Assembly (NCBI RefSeq): GCF_042219855.1
Contig: NZ_JBHJHP010000003.1
Span: 186,001-250,000 of the forward strand
DNA length: 64,000 nucleotides
Origin: JBHJHP01 sp042219855
GTDB lineage: Bacteria > Bacteroidota > Bacteroidia > Bacteroidales > UBA5342
Direction of reading: 5' to 3'
Part shown: piece by piece, positions 43,761 through 52,820 of the stretch
How positions within the stretch are numbered: position 1 is the stretch's first letter
Layout of the letters: every line of letters begins with the position of its first letter
Made by a program: the position numbers and the translations under genes
Notes under the pieces: model-generated
Told to the model about the DNA's origin: nothing
Seen by the model: the letters and a program-made list of their open reading frames with translations, nothing else
Databases searched by the model: none

Positions 43761-45407
43761 TTATTTGGTATATAAGTAGCGTTTGATACTCTTCTTTGGT
43801 GTTTTTTCAAATTCTGAAGGGAACAGCGTAATTTTAGATATATTCATGTAACCCGGCAATATTTCATTCAGCAGTTTCCTATGACCCTGAATGGCATCTT
43901 CAACCTCCTGAATAGTCATACCTGCTGCATCTGTAGCTTCAAAGTCAGGATACACCAAAGCCTCCAGTTTACCATTGCTGTCTTTTACAAGGCTTTCCAT
44001 TACATAAGGCATATTATTGATTACAGCTTCAATTTCTTCAGGATAAATATTCTGTCCACTTGGCCCCAGTATCATGTTTTTACTCCGGCCTTTGATGTAG
44101 ATAAAATTCTCCTCATCTATCACGCCCAGGTCTCCCGTTTTGAGCCAACCATCATCTGTAAATACTTCTTTGGTTGCCTGTGGGTTTTTGTAATATCCTA
44201 CCATCACATTTTTCCCCCTGACCAGAATCTCACCAGGAATCCTGCGTGGATCCTCAGAATCAACTTTTACTTCCATTCCGGGGACAACTCTTCCCGCAGC
44301 TTCCGGTTTATGATTCTGCCAGTTCCTGTAACTGATCAGCGGACCGCATTCTGTCATCCCATATCCAACAGAGAATTTAAAACCGATGCGTTTCAGAAAT
44401 TTCTCCACATCTTTATTAAAGGCAGCACCACCAATTACCACATCATTAAATTCTCCTCCAAATACAGAGGTCAGTTTATCATTTATTTTTTTGAATATTG
44501 ATTTATTAACCAGCGGTACTTTCATGATGAGTTTCATGGTGGACTTATCTATTGCCGGCAGGATGTTCTTTTTATAAATCTTTTCAATAATCAACGGAAC
44601 AGCCAGAATCATGTTGGGCTTTATTTCCCTGAAAGCTTTCGTCACCACCTGTGGTGAAGGTGTTCTGGTGAGAAAGGTGATGTGGCAACCATATATGAAG
44701 GGTGTCAGAAATTCGAATAAACAACCGTAGGCATGAGCCAGAGGTAAAAACGAAACAATACGGTCTCCCTCATGAAGGTTTATTTCATCGTCAAAAACAA
44801 TTCGGGCATTATTCCATAAACTTCGGTTGGGCAGAACAACTCCCTTGGAAAAACCGGATGTTCCGGATGTGTAGGAAATAACGGCAATATCATCGAGTGA
44901 TGCTTCGGGAAGTTTGAAGCTTTCCCGGGTCGCATCGACTTGAATTTCATCTAATGTTTCCAGTGCTTTTCGTACTGTACATTTTTCATTCTCATGCACA
45001 ATATGGAAATCACTTAAGGAAACGATGCCTTTAAGATGAGGCATTTTTGTTTCATCTATTTTTTCAAAAATATTATCTGAGATAAAAAGAATCAGGGAAT
45101 CAGAATGCGTAACGATATGATGGATATCACTGGTTTTGAAATCCGGTAAAATTGGTACGATGACTGCACCATAGCTGACAGCAGCAAGATATACCACACC
45201 CCAGTTTGCCTGATTTCTACCTACAAGGGAGATTTTGTCATTTTTTTTGAGTCCGCATTTTTCAAACACTTTGTGGAGCTTCAGGATTTTAGTCCCAACT
45301 TCACTGTATGTTAATGTCTGGCCTTCATAGTCAGAAAATGCCGGTGAATTCCAGTATTTCTTAATGGCATTTTCAATAAGTGTGATAAACGTTTCAGTAT
45401 GTCCCAT
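43761..45407 (-). CDS. fadD: Long-chain acyl-CoA synthetase (AMP-binding family), copy 2
   Basis: The 548-residue enzyme carries the full adenylation-domain set: SYTSGTSGFSKGV near residue 180, GGAAFNKDVE, YGMTECGP, TGDLGVIDEENFIYIKGR and the C-terminal Lys of EKTPKKSIKRYLY. It is closely related over its whole length to copy 1 at 31842, including the shared PAFSDYEG start of the domain in one copy and NAFSDYEG in the other. The upstream in-frame TTG at 45413 would add two residues; ATG 45407 is preferred. It lies 84 bases downstream of the glycosyltransferase gene and two bases before ispD, so it probably sits in the same operon. Confidence 0.9.
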   Translation of the reverse strand: MGHTETFITLIENAIKKYWNSPAFSDYEGQTLTYSEVGTKILKLHKVFEKCGLKKNDKISLVGRNQANWGVVYLAAVSYGAVIVPILPDFKTSDIHHIVTHSDSLILFISDNIFEKIDETKMPHLKGIVSLSDFHIVHENEKCTVRKALETLDEIQVDATRESFKLPEASLDDIAVISYTSGTSGFSKGVVLPNRSLWNNARIVFDDEINLHEGDRIVSFLPLAHAYGCLFEFLTPFIYGCHITFLTRTPSPQVVTKAFREIKPNMILAVPLIIEKIYKKNILPAIDKSTMKLIMKVPLVNKSIFKKINDKLTSVFGGEFNDVVIGGAAFNKDVEKFLKRIGFKFSVGYGMTECGPLISYRNWQNHKPEAAGRVVPGMEVKVDSEDPRRIPGEILVRGKNVMVGYYKNPQATKEVFTDDGWLKTGDLGVIDEENFIYIKGRSKNMILGPSGQNIYPEEIEAVINNMPYVMESLVKDSNGKLEALVYPDFEATDAAGMTIQEVEDAIQGHRKLLNEILPGYMNISKITLFPSEFEKTPKKSIKRYLYTK

Positions 45408-45491
45408 GACCAATCAGTTTCAATTCACAAATGTGTGTATTTTAAAACAAATTTGAAAATTATTAAAGCTGCTAAAGAGCTATTTTTTACT

Positions 45492-46565
45492 TTACCATCC
45501 CTTGCTGTGCTCTGGTTTAAGAAATCCCGCTACAGCAACACCAACAGCATAAAAAGGATAAAGTATTGAGAGGGGAATAAGCAGCCATAATAGTGATAGT
45601 TCTGATTTCTTAAGAAGTGGTAGAATAACAAGGGTGTCAGACAGAATTTTGATAGAAAAAAGGATCAGAAAGACTGATGCTAAACTGTTTGCGAAAAAAG
45701 AAGCTGTAAATGTCGCCGGGATTAACAGATTCATTAACATCACCAGCAGTCCTGTTACTAATATCATAAAATCGTTGTATCCTTTGGCCTTTTCACTCCA
45801 GCGTATCCTCTGTTGCAGAAATTTGTTAAATGGTTCTGTTTTAATCCGGACTACAGAATGGTTTATGCATATTTTTTTTCTTTCCGATTTAAAATGGTGT
45901 AATAAAAACATGTCATCACCGGAACGGTAATTCAGATTTAAGGCTTTCCTGATGTCACTCACAGCGCTTCTTCTGAAAGAGAGGTTCGCTGCACTGCACA
46001 TAACAGGTAGATTTAATGTACCCAGACCAACCGTGACTGCCTGGATAGATTTGTATTCAAGAACCTGTAAATGATGCCATATTTTATGTTTTAGCGGAAG
46101 CATTTCCACTGGACCTATAAGCATATCTGTTTCTGGATCGTACTGCCGGATGTGCGATTGAATCCAGTCAGAGCTAATAATCGTATCCGCATCGGTTAAC
46201 AGAATTACCTCACCTCGGGAAGCATTAAAACCGGTTATCAGTGCAGATTTTTTACCAGAACCTGAGTTTTCAAGCAGGTGAATATCCGGAGATTTTTGCT
46301 GATACTGCATGATAATCCTCACACTGTTATCTGAGGAGTGATCGTTGATAAAGTATATAGAGATTTTATTGCTTGCATCTTTTTGATCCAAAAGTGAATC
46401 AAGCAGCTCCGGAAGATTTTCGGCTTCATCCTTAAAAGGGATCAGAATGTCAACAGAAATATCAGATCTTTTTTCAGCCTGGGGTTTATGTTTTAATATT
46501 AAGCCCAGAAAAACAAGCAGCGTAAACAGTACATAAGCTGCCGGAATAAGCCAGAATAGAATCAT
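45492..46565 (-). CDS. Family 2 glycosyltransferase, membrane-bound
   Basis: The 357-residue protein has one N-terminal membrane segment (about residues 3-22), a GT-A domain over about 38-230 with the early VDILIPFKDEAENLPELLDS segment, the DDH-like metal site in YFINDHSSDNS and LLTDADTII, and the acceptor-side QRIRWSEKAKGYND motif near residue 250, then three to four more membrane segments. The pattern matches membrane GT2 enzymes of the cellulose-synthase/dolichol-glycosyl type that build cell-surface glycans. It follows the alanine dehydrogenase gene by two bases. Donor and acceptor are not readable. Confidence 0.9.
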   Translation of the reverse strand: MILFWLIPAAYVLFTLLVFLGLILKHKPQAEKRSDISVDILIPFKDEAENLPELLDSLLDQKDASNKISIYFINDHSSDNSVRIIMQYQQKSPDIHLLENSGSGKKSALITGFNASRGEVILLTDADTIISSDWIQSHIRQYDPETDMLIGPVEMLPLKHKIWHHLQVLEYKSIQAVTVGLGTLNLPVMCSAANLSFRRSAVSDIRKALNLNYRSGDDMFLLHHFKSERKKICINHSVVRIKTEPFNKFLQQRIRWSEKAKGYNDFMILVTGLLVMLMNLLIPATFTASFFANSLASVFLILFSIKILSDTLVILPLLKKSELSLLWLLIPLSILYPFYAVGVAVAGFLKPEHSKGW

Positions 46566-46567
46566 GG

Positions 46568-47794
46568 TTAAAACGCAGCCAGTAATAAACCAATATCTTT
46601 AGATGGGATATTATACAGCTGTCCGATGTAATGATTGGTGAGTATTCCCTGGTAAATGTAGACCCCGTTGCAGAATCCGTTGTCCGATTTAATGTGTTCC
46701 ATTATGCCACCGCGTTCACCCATATCCAGTAATATCGGGCTTATAACATTGCTGAATGCGATGGATGCCGTTCTGGGAACCAGTACCGACAAGCCGGGGA
46801 GGCAAATATGTTTGACGCCGTGATCTTCGAACATCGGACTTTTGAGCGTTGTACATTTTGAGGTTTCAAAACAACCACCCTGATCCACACTCAGGTCTAC
46901 AATAACAGTCCCCGGTTTCATTAACCGAATTAGTTCTTCAGTAACCATAAAACGCCTTGAACCATATAGGAACCGTAATGTGCCAATGACAACATCGGCG
47001 GATTTAAGTGACTTGGAAAGCACACTTGGATGCAGATTGGATGTAAAAATACGTTGTCCGAGATTGTGTTCCAGTTCCCGTAATTTTGCAATGGAGTAAT
47101 CGAATACTTTTACTACGGCGCCCATGCCTAGTGCTGTTTTAGCTGCAAAGGTACCTGCTGTACCGGCACCAAGAATAACAACTTCTGTCGGAGAAATACC
47201 TGTTACACCACCCAGGAGTACACCCTTCCCACCATGAATAGTGCTAAGATGCTGGGATGCCAGTGTGATGGACAGGTTTCCTTCAATTTCGCTCAGTGAG
47301 CGTACGATTGGAAATGCCCCGTTTTCGTCCAGAAGAAGATCCAGTGCGATGGCGGTCAGCTTTTTATCCATGATTCGTTTAACCATGGTTATATCCATGC
47401 CCAAAAGATTGAGGGTGGAGAAGAGTATGCCACGCTCTTTCATCATCCCGATTTCATCTTCAGTCGGCAGGGTTACTTTTATGACAATATCTTTTGTAAA
47501 TACTTCGCTTCGTGTTTCTGTGATGAACGCACCTACTTCGCTGAAGTCCGTGTCTTTAAAGTTGGCAGCTTTACCTGCACCGGACTCAATAAATACTTCA
47601 TGTCCGTTGTCAACCAGTAATCCTATGCCCTGAGGGGTAAGCGGGATACGGGTTTCAGTATTATGATTCTCTTTGGGAATTCCTATGGAAAACCGTTTGT
47701 TGTTATCTTTAATATCAAGCAGCTGCTCCTGTGGATACAGGGCTTCCCTTCCAATGCCGTAAAAGTTTTTTGGTGGTAGATTACTCTCTTTCAT
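46568..47794 (-). CDS. ald: Alanine dehydrogenase
   Basis: The enzyme interconverts alanine and pyruvate plus ammonium with NAD. The 408-residue protein has the N-terminal catalytic domain with IGIPKENHNTETRIPLTP near residue 40 and the Rossmann site VVILGAGTAGTFAAKTA near 207, the conserved Lys/His set in the first domain, and the VDLSVDQGGCFETS segment near 296. It carries about 35 more residues at the N-terminus than the Bacillus enzyme, similar to what I recall for other Bacteroidota. It is the first gene of a possible ald-GT2-fadD-ispD operon. A neighbouring function in cell-wall alanine supply is conceivable but only inferred. Confidence 0.92.
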   Translation of the reverse strand: MKESNLPPKNFYGIGREALYPQEQLLDIKDNNKRFSIGIPKENHNTETRIPLTPQGIGLLVDNGHEVFIESGAGKAANFKDTDFSEVGAFITETRSEVFTKDIVIKVTLPTEDEIGMMKERGILFSTLNLLGMDITMVKRIMDKKLTAIALDLLLDENGAFPIVRSLSEIEGNLSITLASQHLSTIHGGKGVLLGGVTGISPTEVVILGAGTAGTFAAKTALGMGAVVKVFDYSIAKLRELEHNLGQRIFTSNLHPSVLSKSLKSADVVIGTLRFLYGSRRFMVTEELIRLMKPGTVIVDLSVDQGGCFETSKCTTLKSPMFEDHGVKHICLPGLSVLVPRTASIAFSNVISPILLDMGERGGIMEHIKSDNGFCNGVYIYQGILTNHYIGQLYNIPSKDIGLLLAAF

Positions 47795-47910
47795 AACACT
47801 TAAGCTTATCCCTTTCTTCTAATATCTTCAAATTTAAAAAAAACAATGTAATAACCTTCTATGTTGTAATCCAAAACTAGGTTTAATACCTGTATTATAC
47901 AATATTTGGT

Positions 47911-47918
47911 TATTTTTG
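47911..47918 (+). promoter_or_regulatory. -7 promoter element of the NtrC-type regulator
   Basis: TATTTTTG matches TAnnTTTG, 15 bases before the ATG at 47934. No clear -33 TTTG was seen. Confidence 0.4.
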
Positions 47919-47933
47919 TTTAAAACTTAATAT

Positions 47934-49097
47934 ATGGCAAGTATTCTGGTAATTGATGATGAAAGAAGCATCAGGAACTCCCTTAAAGATATTATTGAAT
48001 ATGAAAATCACGCCGTTGATGTAGCTGAGAATGGTGTTGAAGGTTTAAAGCTGGTACAGGCCGGCACTTACGATATTATCTTTTGTGACATCAAAATGCC
48101 TGAGATAGATGGTATGGAAGTTCTTGAAAAGATTAAGGCTCAGAATGAGGAACAACAGGTGGTGATGATTTCAGGCCATGGCGACATCGATACGGCTGTG
48201 GAAGCAATAAAAAAAGGAGCATTTGATTTTATTCAAAAACCGATTGATTTAAACCGTTTACTTGTTACCATAAAAAATGCACTGGAGAGAAATACGCTGG
48301 TTACCGAGACAAAAGCTTTAAAGAAAAAGCTTTCCGGTTCAATGAAGATGGTGGGTGAATCGGACGAGATTAACCGTATTAAAGACATGATAAAACGGGT
48401 GGCTCCGTCAGACGCACGTGTTCTGATAACCGGAGAAAACGGGACGGGTAAGGAGGTCGTAGCCCGTTTGTTACATGAGAACAGTTTACGAAGTAAGGAA
48501 CCATTTGTAGAGGTGAATTGTGCTGCTATTCCTTCAGAGCTAATAGAAAGTGAGTTGTTTGGTCATGAAAAAGGAGCTTTTACCTCAGCAATAAAACAGC
48601 GCAAAGGAAAATTTGAGCAGGCCGACGGCGGTACAATCTTCCTGGATGAAATTGGGGATATGAGTGCTTCAGCACAGGCAAAAGTGTTAAGGGCCTTACA
48701 GGAGAACGTGATTACCCGGGTTGGAAGTGATAAAAACATTAAGATAAATGTAAGGGTTATTGCGGCTACAAATAAAAACCTGAAGGAAGAGATTGAAAAG
48801 GGCAATTTCAGGGAAGATTTATATCATAGACTGAGTGTAATTATTATTCATGTTCCGGCTCTGAAAGAACGTAAGGAAGATATACCAATGTTAGTTGAGC
48901 ATTTCAATCAGTTGTTGTCCCAGGAACTGGGCATTGCAACCAAAAAATTTGCGGATAGTGCTATAAGGGAGCTTCAAAACTTGCCCTGGACAGGAAATAT
49001 TCGTGAACTCAGGAATGTAGTGGAAAGGGTTTTAATTTTATGTGATCTTGAAATTACAGATAAAGATATCAGAACCTATGCCATGCCATTGGAATAG
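47934..49097 (+). CDS. Sigma-54 activator-type response regulator lacking a DNA-binding domain
   Basis: The 387-residue protein has a receiver domain (VIDDERS, phospho-Asp52 in FCDIKMPEIDG, Lys in QKPIDLNR) and an AAA+ ATPase domain with Walker A ITGENGTGKEVVA and Walker B DGGTIFLDEIGDMS. The sigma-54-contacting loop reads GAFTSA instead of the usual GAFTGA. The protein stops directly after the AAA+ domain and has no Fis-type HTH, and a strong terminator follows, so this is not a sequence break. Such HTH-less forms (for example FlgR) exist and may act from solution on sigma-54 RNA polymerase. It is convergent with the lytic transglycosylase gene. Confidence 0.92.
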   Translation: MASILVIDDERSIRNSLKDIIEYENHAVDVAENGVEGLKLVQAGTYDIIFCDIKMPEIDGMEVLEKIKAQNEEQQVVMISGHGDIDTAVEAIKKGAFDFIQKPIDLNRLLVTIKNALERNTLVTETKALKKKLSGSMKMVGESDEINRIKDMIKRVAPSDARVLITGENGTGKEVVARLLHENSLRSKEPFVEVNCAAIPSELIESELFGHEKGAFTSAIKQRKGKFEQADGGTIFLDEIGDMSASAQAKVLRALQENVITRVGSDKNIKINVRVIAATNKNLKEEIEKGNFREDLYHRLSVIIIHVPALKERKEDIPMLVEHFNQLLSQELGIATKKFADSAIRELQNLPWTGNIRELRNVVERVLILCDLEITDKDIRTYAMPLE

Positions 49098-49124
49098 GTA
49101 AAAGATATTATTATAATGCTATGC

Positions 49125-49159
49125 AAAAGGGGCGCTGATTTAATATCAGCGCCCCTTTT
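49125..49159. terminator. Bidirectional rho-independent terminator
   Basis: A 15-bp perfect stem pairs AAAAGGGGCGCTGAT (49125-49139) with ATCAGCGCCCCTTTT (49145-49159) around a TTAAT loop. It lies between the convergent regulator and transglycosylase genes and carries the T tract and the A tract needed in both directions. Confidence 0.9.
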
Positions 49160-49178
49160 CGTATTTTTATTACATCAA

Positions 49179-50417
49179 TTATTGGTTATCTACCAGTAGT
49201 GCAGGTAATTTATCTGCTTTTTTAAGTTTTGGAACATTCTTATTCAGCTTTTCATTTTCCTTGTATACAACAAGAGCCTGCCCGGCCTTAAGGTTCTTAT
49301 CTTCCATATTGTTCCATTTCATAATATCATAAAGGGTACAATTACTGTTCATGGCTATCTGGTGAAAATACTCGCCTCGCTGAACAAAATGTATGGTTTT
49401 ATATTTCCCTTCAATACCTCCGGCCTCAGCCCGTAAATCATTGTAGTCTTTGGCTTGCAGCTGATATGCATATATTTTGTCTTCATTCAGAATAAACGGT
49501 TTTACTGCTCTTTTAGGCAGGTTTATTTTTACTGCATTTTCATATACAGGAATATAGTCCTGTTTATAAACCGGATTAAGCATGCGTAAATCTGTTTCGT
49601 TTACGCCGATAACCTTGGATATTTGCTTGTACCATATGGACTGTTTTACTTCAACAGTTTCGACTTCATCATAGTTATATTCAAATTTCGATGATTTAAT
49701 ACCATGGTTGTCATGGAATGACGTAATATAGCATGCAGCTACAAATTTAGGGTAGTAATCTCTAGCTTCTGCTGAAAGATATTGTCTTATGTCCCAGTAA
49801 TTTGTACTGCCGTCAGCTTTTTCAATCGCTTTTTCAATCATTCCGGGTCCGCAGTTGTAAGCGGTAATTGCCAATTGCCAGTCGTTAAATATCCGGTATA
49901 AATAAGACAGGAATTCACACGCTGCTTCGGTTGATTTTACAGGGTCCCTTCTTTCGTCCACATAAGAGTCAATATTAAGATGGAACATTCTGCTGGTGTG
50001 AAATAAAAACTGCCATAGTCCTGTTGCTCCCGACCTGGATACAGCGAAAGGATTTAATGCTGATTCCACAACTGAAAGGTTTTTTAGTTCCAGGGGAAGA
50101 TTGTGTCTGGCAAGTACATCATCGAAAATCGGATAATAATATTCGCTTCTTCCTGCTATGATCGATAACATTTCCGGATTATCAAGAATATAAAAGTCGA
50201 TATACTTTTTAACATCCCTGCTGTATTCCAGTTTTACAGGCGTGCGTTTATCCAGGTATTCAATATTTGCAGGGTATATCTGATCCCTGTTCTTTTCGAG
50301 TAAGGCCATAGCATTTACAGGACTGCTCTCGCTTCTGTTACCACTACCAAGCATGTCAAAACCTGGCTGTATGACCATGAATATGCTTAAAAATATTGTT
50401 GTAATTAATATTCTCAT
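49179..50417 (-). CDS. MltD-like lytic transglycosylase with LysM domain
   Basis: The 412-residue precursor has a signal-peptide-like N-terminus (residues 1-19). The SLT catalytic domain (about 95-215) includes the catalytic Glu in VVESALNPFAVSRSGATG, then GLWQF, and the downstream AITAYNCGPG motif. A LysM domain near residues 345-392 (THF-type HFVQRGEYFHQIA, then NNMEDKNLKAG) binds peptidoglycan. This is the MltD layout; such enzymes cleave the glycan strand, making 1,6-anhydro-muramyl ends, in the periplasm. It is convergent with the NtrC-type gene and probably monocistronic. Confidence 0.93.
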   Translation of the reverse strand: MRILITTIFLSIFMVIQPGFDMLGSGNRSESSPVNAMALLEKNRDQIYPANIEYLDKRTPVKLEYSRDVKKYIDFYILDNPEMLSIIAGRSEYYYPIFDDVLARHNLPLELKNLSVVESALNPFAVSRSGATGLWQFLFHTSRMFHLNIDSYVDERRDPVKSTEAACEFLSYLYRIFNDWQLAITAYNCGPGMIEKAIEKADGSTNYWDIRQYLSAEARDYYPKFVAACYITSFHDNHGIKSSKFEYNYDEVETVEVKQSIWYKQISKVIGVNETDLRMLNPVYKQDYIPVYENAVKINLPKRAVKPFILNEDKIYAYQLQAKDYNDLRAEAGGIEGKYKTIHFVQRGEYFHQIAMNSNCTLYDIMKWNNMEDKNLKAGQALVVYKENEKLNKNVPKLKKADKLPALLVDNQ

Positions 50418-50602
50418 AAATTCTAAAGTAGATTATTTCATCCTGTAGGCCGTTACAATAATACGATGAGGAATTGGTTTGAGCAAAAAAAAAGCATTAT
50501 TTTTTAATTGTAACTGTCACTTAATCAAAAAGTTAAATAAATGTGTTTTTTGTGATACCTCTGTATTTATTAATTATTATTTATTTGAAAACTTAACCTT
50601 TA

Positions 50603-50637
50603 TTTGATACGTGTAAGTTAGTTTGATTGTATATTTG
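50603..50637 (+). promoter_or_regulatory. Promoter of the acidic secreted/membrane protein gene
   Basis: TATATTTG at 50630-50637 matches the Bacteroidetes -7 box, and TTTG at 50603-50606 lies 23 bases upstream as a candidate -33 box. The ATG follows 23 bases after the -7 box. Confidence 0.5.
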
Positions 50638-50660
50638 AAAAGTACCTGAAGCGAAATAAT

Positions 50661-51836
50661 ATGATGCATAAATTTCAAGAAACTACCGGAATATTAAAAA
50701 TATTACTCCTTTCCGGATTCCTTATTTTAGTGGGATTTGGGAGTTTTTCGCAAAAAAAGGATCAAAACATGATCGAGGTTTTTGGTCAGCTGACCAGTGA
50801 TTTGGGAACGTTAACAAATGCGGAAATAAAAATTAAGGAAGATGACTTTGACTGGCTTAATGTTAAGTTTAATAAACGTAGTGGAGAGTTTAATTTAGCA
50901 TTACCTGTTGGACATACCTTTTTATTTCGTTTTACCCAGGATGGTACAATAGCTAAACAAATCTCATTTTCGACCCACACTCCTGAGGAATATCAAAATG
51001 TTGAGTTTGATCCTTTCTTCTTTATGGTTCATTTAGAAGACTATACAAATACCCCTGAAATTGATACATTGTTTTACCGGGAGCCTGTTGGTAAAATATT
51101 TTTCTCGGAGGAGTTTATCAAATTCGATTATGACAGGGATTACAATCTTTACGTGAAGAATAAAATAGCGCAGGTCAGGGAAGAGGTCCAGTTAAAGCAG
51201 CAGTTACTGGCTCAAAAAGCTGAGCAGAGGCGACTTGATTCAATTGCAAGGGCAAATCTGCTTGCTACGACTAAAACGCTCAGGGATACGCTGATTATGG
51301 ATGAATTAACGGATTTGGATATTCCTGAGGATTCACTGGAACTTGCTGTGGTGGACGAGCCGGTGGATACTGTGGCAGAGGCTTTGTCCGGATCAACGGT
51401 TCAAACCATTCAGGATGATACAGTCCTGATAGCTTCGGTTGAACCTGACGAAATAGCCGGAAGTGAGTCAGAGGTGGTCGTCGAAATAAATGAAACACCT
51501 GAAAAGTCCGAAGAGACGGTTGTTGAGATATTACCGGAGAAGAATGCAGATGAAACACAACCAGAGAGATCAGAAAGGGTATCTGTTCAGGAGAGAACGG
51601 AAAGCAAACCGGAACCTGTCCCTGTTCCTATGGGAAAGTCAAATGGTAATGAGTATGAGTTTTTTGAATACGATAATGCACAGGTAACCAAGATATATGT
51701 GACCAGATCGAAGAAAACCATCATATTTTCTATGTATCAGTATAACAACGGAAGTACAAAGTATTATAAACAGCAACCCTTAACAAATGATTCTGTACAG
51801 ATAAACAGGGATATTTTTACACGCTCAATAAGATAG
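50661..51836 (+). CDS. Signal-bearing acidic protein of unknown function
   Basis: The 391-residue protein has an N-terminal hydrophobic segment (about residues 13-29, ending GSFSQ) that could be a cleavable signal or an anchor. A beta-rich part follows to about residue 145, with FGQLTSDLGTLTNAEI near residue 40, which looks like a carboxypeptidase-regulatory-type start. After a coiled-coil-like stretch (about 165-200) comes a long acidic region rich in Glu, Val and Pro (about 205-325). The C-terminus is short and basic-aromatic. No family was recognised. It precedes a lone receiver gene and dgkA on the same strand, with a 137-base gap, so it may not share their transcript. Confidence 0.72.
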   Translation: MMHKFQETTGILKILLLSGFLILVGFGSFSQKKDQNMIEVFGQLTSDLGTLTNAEIKIKEDDFDWLNVKFNKRSGEFNLALPVGHTFLFRFTQDGTIAKQISFSTHTPEEYQNVEFDPFFFMVHLEDYTNTPEIDTLFYREPVGKIFFSEEFIKFDYDRDYNLYVKNKIAQVREEVQLKQQLLAQKAEQRRLDSIARANLLATTKTLRDTLIMDELTDLDIPEDSLELAVVDEPVDTVAEALSGSTVQTIQDDTVLIASVEPDEIAGSESEVVVEINETPEKSEETVVEILPEKNADETQPERSERVSVQERTESKPEPVPVPMGKSNGNEYEFFEYDNAQVTKIYVTRSKKTIIFSMYQYNNGSTKYYKQQPLTNDSVQINRDIFTRSIR

Positions 51837-51973
51837 GAGTACTAAATGACTCGATATTTGATTTTTATTTCTAAATTTACAGTGTGTTATGAATACACAG
51901 AATGTTTGTTGATGAATTTAGCGATCTCTTTATTTAGAATGTCAGATGAAGTTAATTGCGCAAAATCTACTAT

Positions 51974-52360
51974 ATGGGAGTTTCAGAATCTAAGTACGCA
52001 GGTAAGCTTATGTATGTAGCTGAGGATGATGAATATTCATTTATCCTGATTAAGGAGTTTCTTTCCGGCACCGGTTTTCAGATTGAGCATGCGGTAAATG
52101 GTGAAATACTCGTTAACCTGGTGAAGAAAAAAGTTCCGGATGTTATTTTGTTGGATATTAATATGCCACAGAAAAACGGGCTTAATGCCTTGAAGGAAAT
52201 TCGCGCTATGGGTATTAAAGTGCCGGTTATAGCCGAGACCGCTTATGCCATGCCTGATGAACGTCAGCTGATATTGGATTCAGGATGTGACGAATATATT
52301 TCCAAACCTATCTATAAATCACAAATGATGAACCTGATTGATAAGGTTCTGCAAAAATAA
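51974..52360 (+). CDS. Single-domain response regulator
   Basis: The product is one receiver domain: acidic AEDDE near the N-terminus, phospho-Asp in VILLDINMPQKNG, Thr in AETAYAM, and Lys in SKPIYKS. The start is uncertain: ATG 51974 gives 128 residues, ATG 52010 gives a product beginning exactly at the domain (MYVAEDDE), and an upstream TTG at 51956 is unlikely. The family and the TAYAM motif match the lone receiver at 26841, so the two look like related units, perhaps split from hybrid kinases. The dgkA gene starts 8 bases later and is probably co-transcribed. Confidence 0.85.
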   Translation: MGVSESKYAGKLMYVAEDDEYSFILIKEFLSGTGFQIEHAVNGEILVNLVKKKVPDVILLDINMPQKNGLNALKEIRAMGIKVPVIAETAYAMPDERQLILDSGCDEYISKPIYKSQMMNLIDKVLQK

Positions 52361-52368
52361 ACTGAAAC

Positions 52369-52734
52369 ATGTTCATAAAAAAGGTCCTGGACAGTTTTAG
52401 ATATGCATTTCATGGGATCTTTTCATTATTTCGTAATGAACGCAATGCACAGATCCAGCTCATCGTGTTTCTGGTCGTCTGCAGCGCAGGTTTCTATTTC
52501 TTAATAACAACAACGGAATGGATGATTATCTGTTTATTCAGTGCCCTTGTGTTTGGACTTGAAGCTGTCAATACTTCCATTGAGGGCTTGTCCGATGTGC
52601 TTTCCCCCGGATATGATAAAAGGATTAAAAGGATTAAAGATATCGCTGCAGGTGCGGTTCTGATTGCTGCTCTTTTTGCAGTAATAGCCGGTGTGATTAT
52701 TTTTCTGCCCTATATTTTGCGCTTGTTTAAATGA
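52369..52734 (+). CDS. dgkA: Diacylglycerol kinase family (DgkA-like) membrane protein
   Basis: The 121-residue protein has three hydrophobic segments (about residues 30-50, 52-70 and 95-118). The conserved EAVNTSIEGLSD region near residues 64-75 and the following KDIAAGAVL near 91 match DgkA and undecaprenol kinase family proteins, which phosphorylate diacylglycerol or undecaprenol in the inner membrane. The N-terminus starts with FRYAFHGIFSLFRNERNAQ, typical of the family. It follows the lone receiver by a few bases. Which lipid is used is uncertain. Confidence 0.9.
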   Translation: MFIKKVLDSFRYAFHGIFSLFRNERNAQIQLIVFLVVCSAGFYFLITTTEWMIICLFSALVFGLEAVNTSIEGLSDVLSPGYDKRIKRIKDIAAGAVLIAALFAVIAGVIIFLPYILRLFK

Positions 52735-52770
52735 TTCCTCAGGAGCCTGAGCCCGATTATAATAAAAAAA

Positions 52771-52794
52771 CAGGCTGCCATTTCTGACAGCCTG
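52771..52794 (-). terminator. Rho-independent terminator of ahcY
   Basis: CAGGCTG (52771-52777) pairs with CAGCCTG (52788-52794) downstream of the minus-strand ahcY stop. On the minus strand it is followed by a run of seven T. Confidence 0.8.
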
Positions 52795-52820
52795 CCTTTA
52801 TAAGTTTCAAATAGAATATT

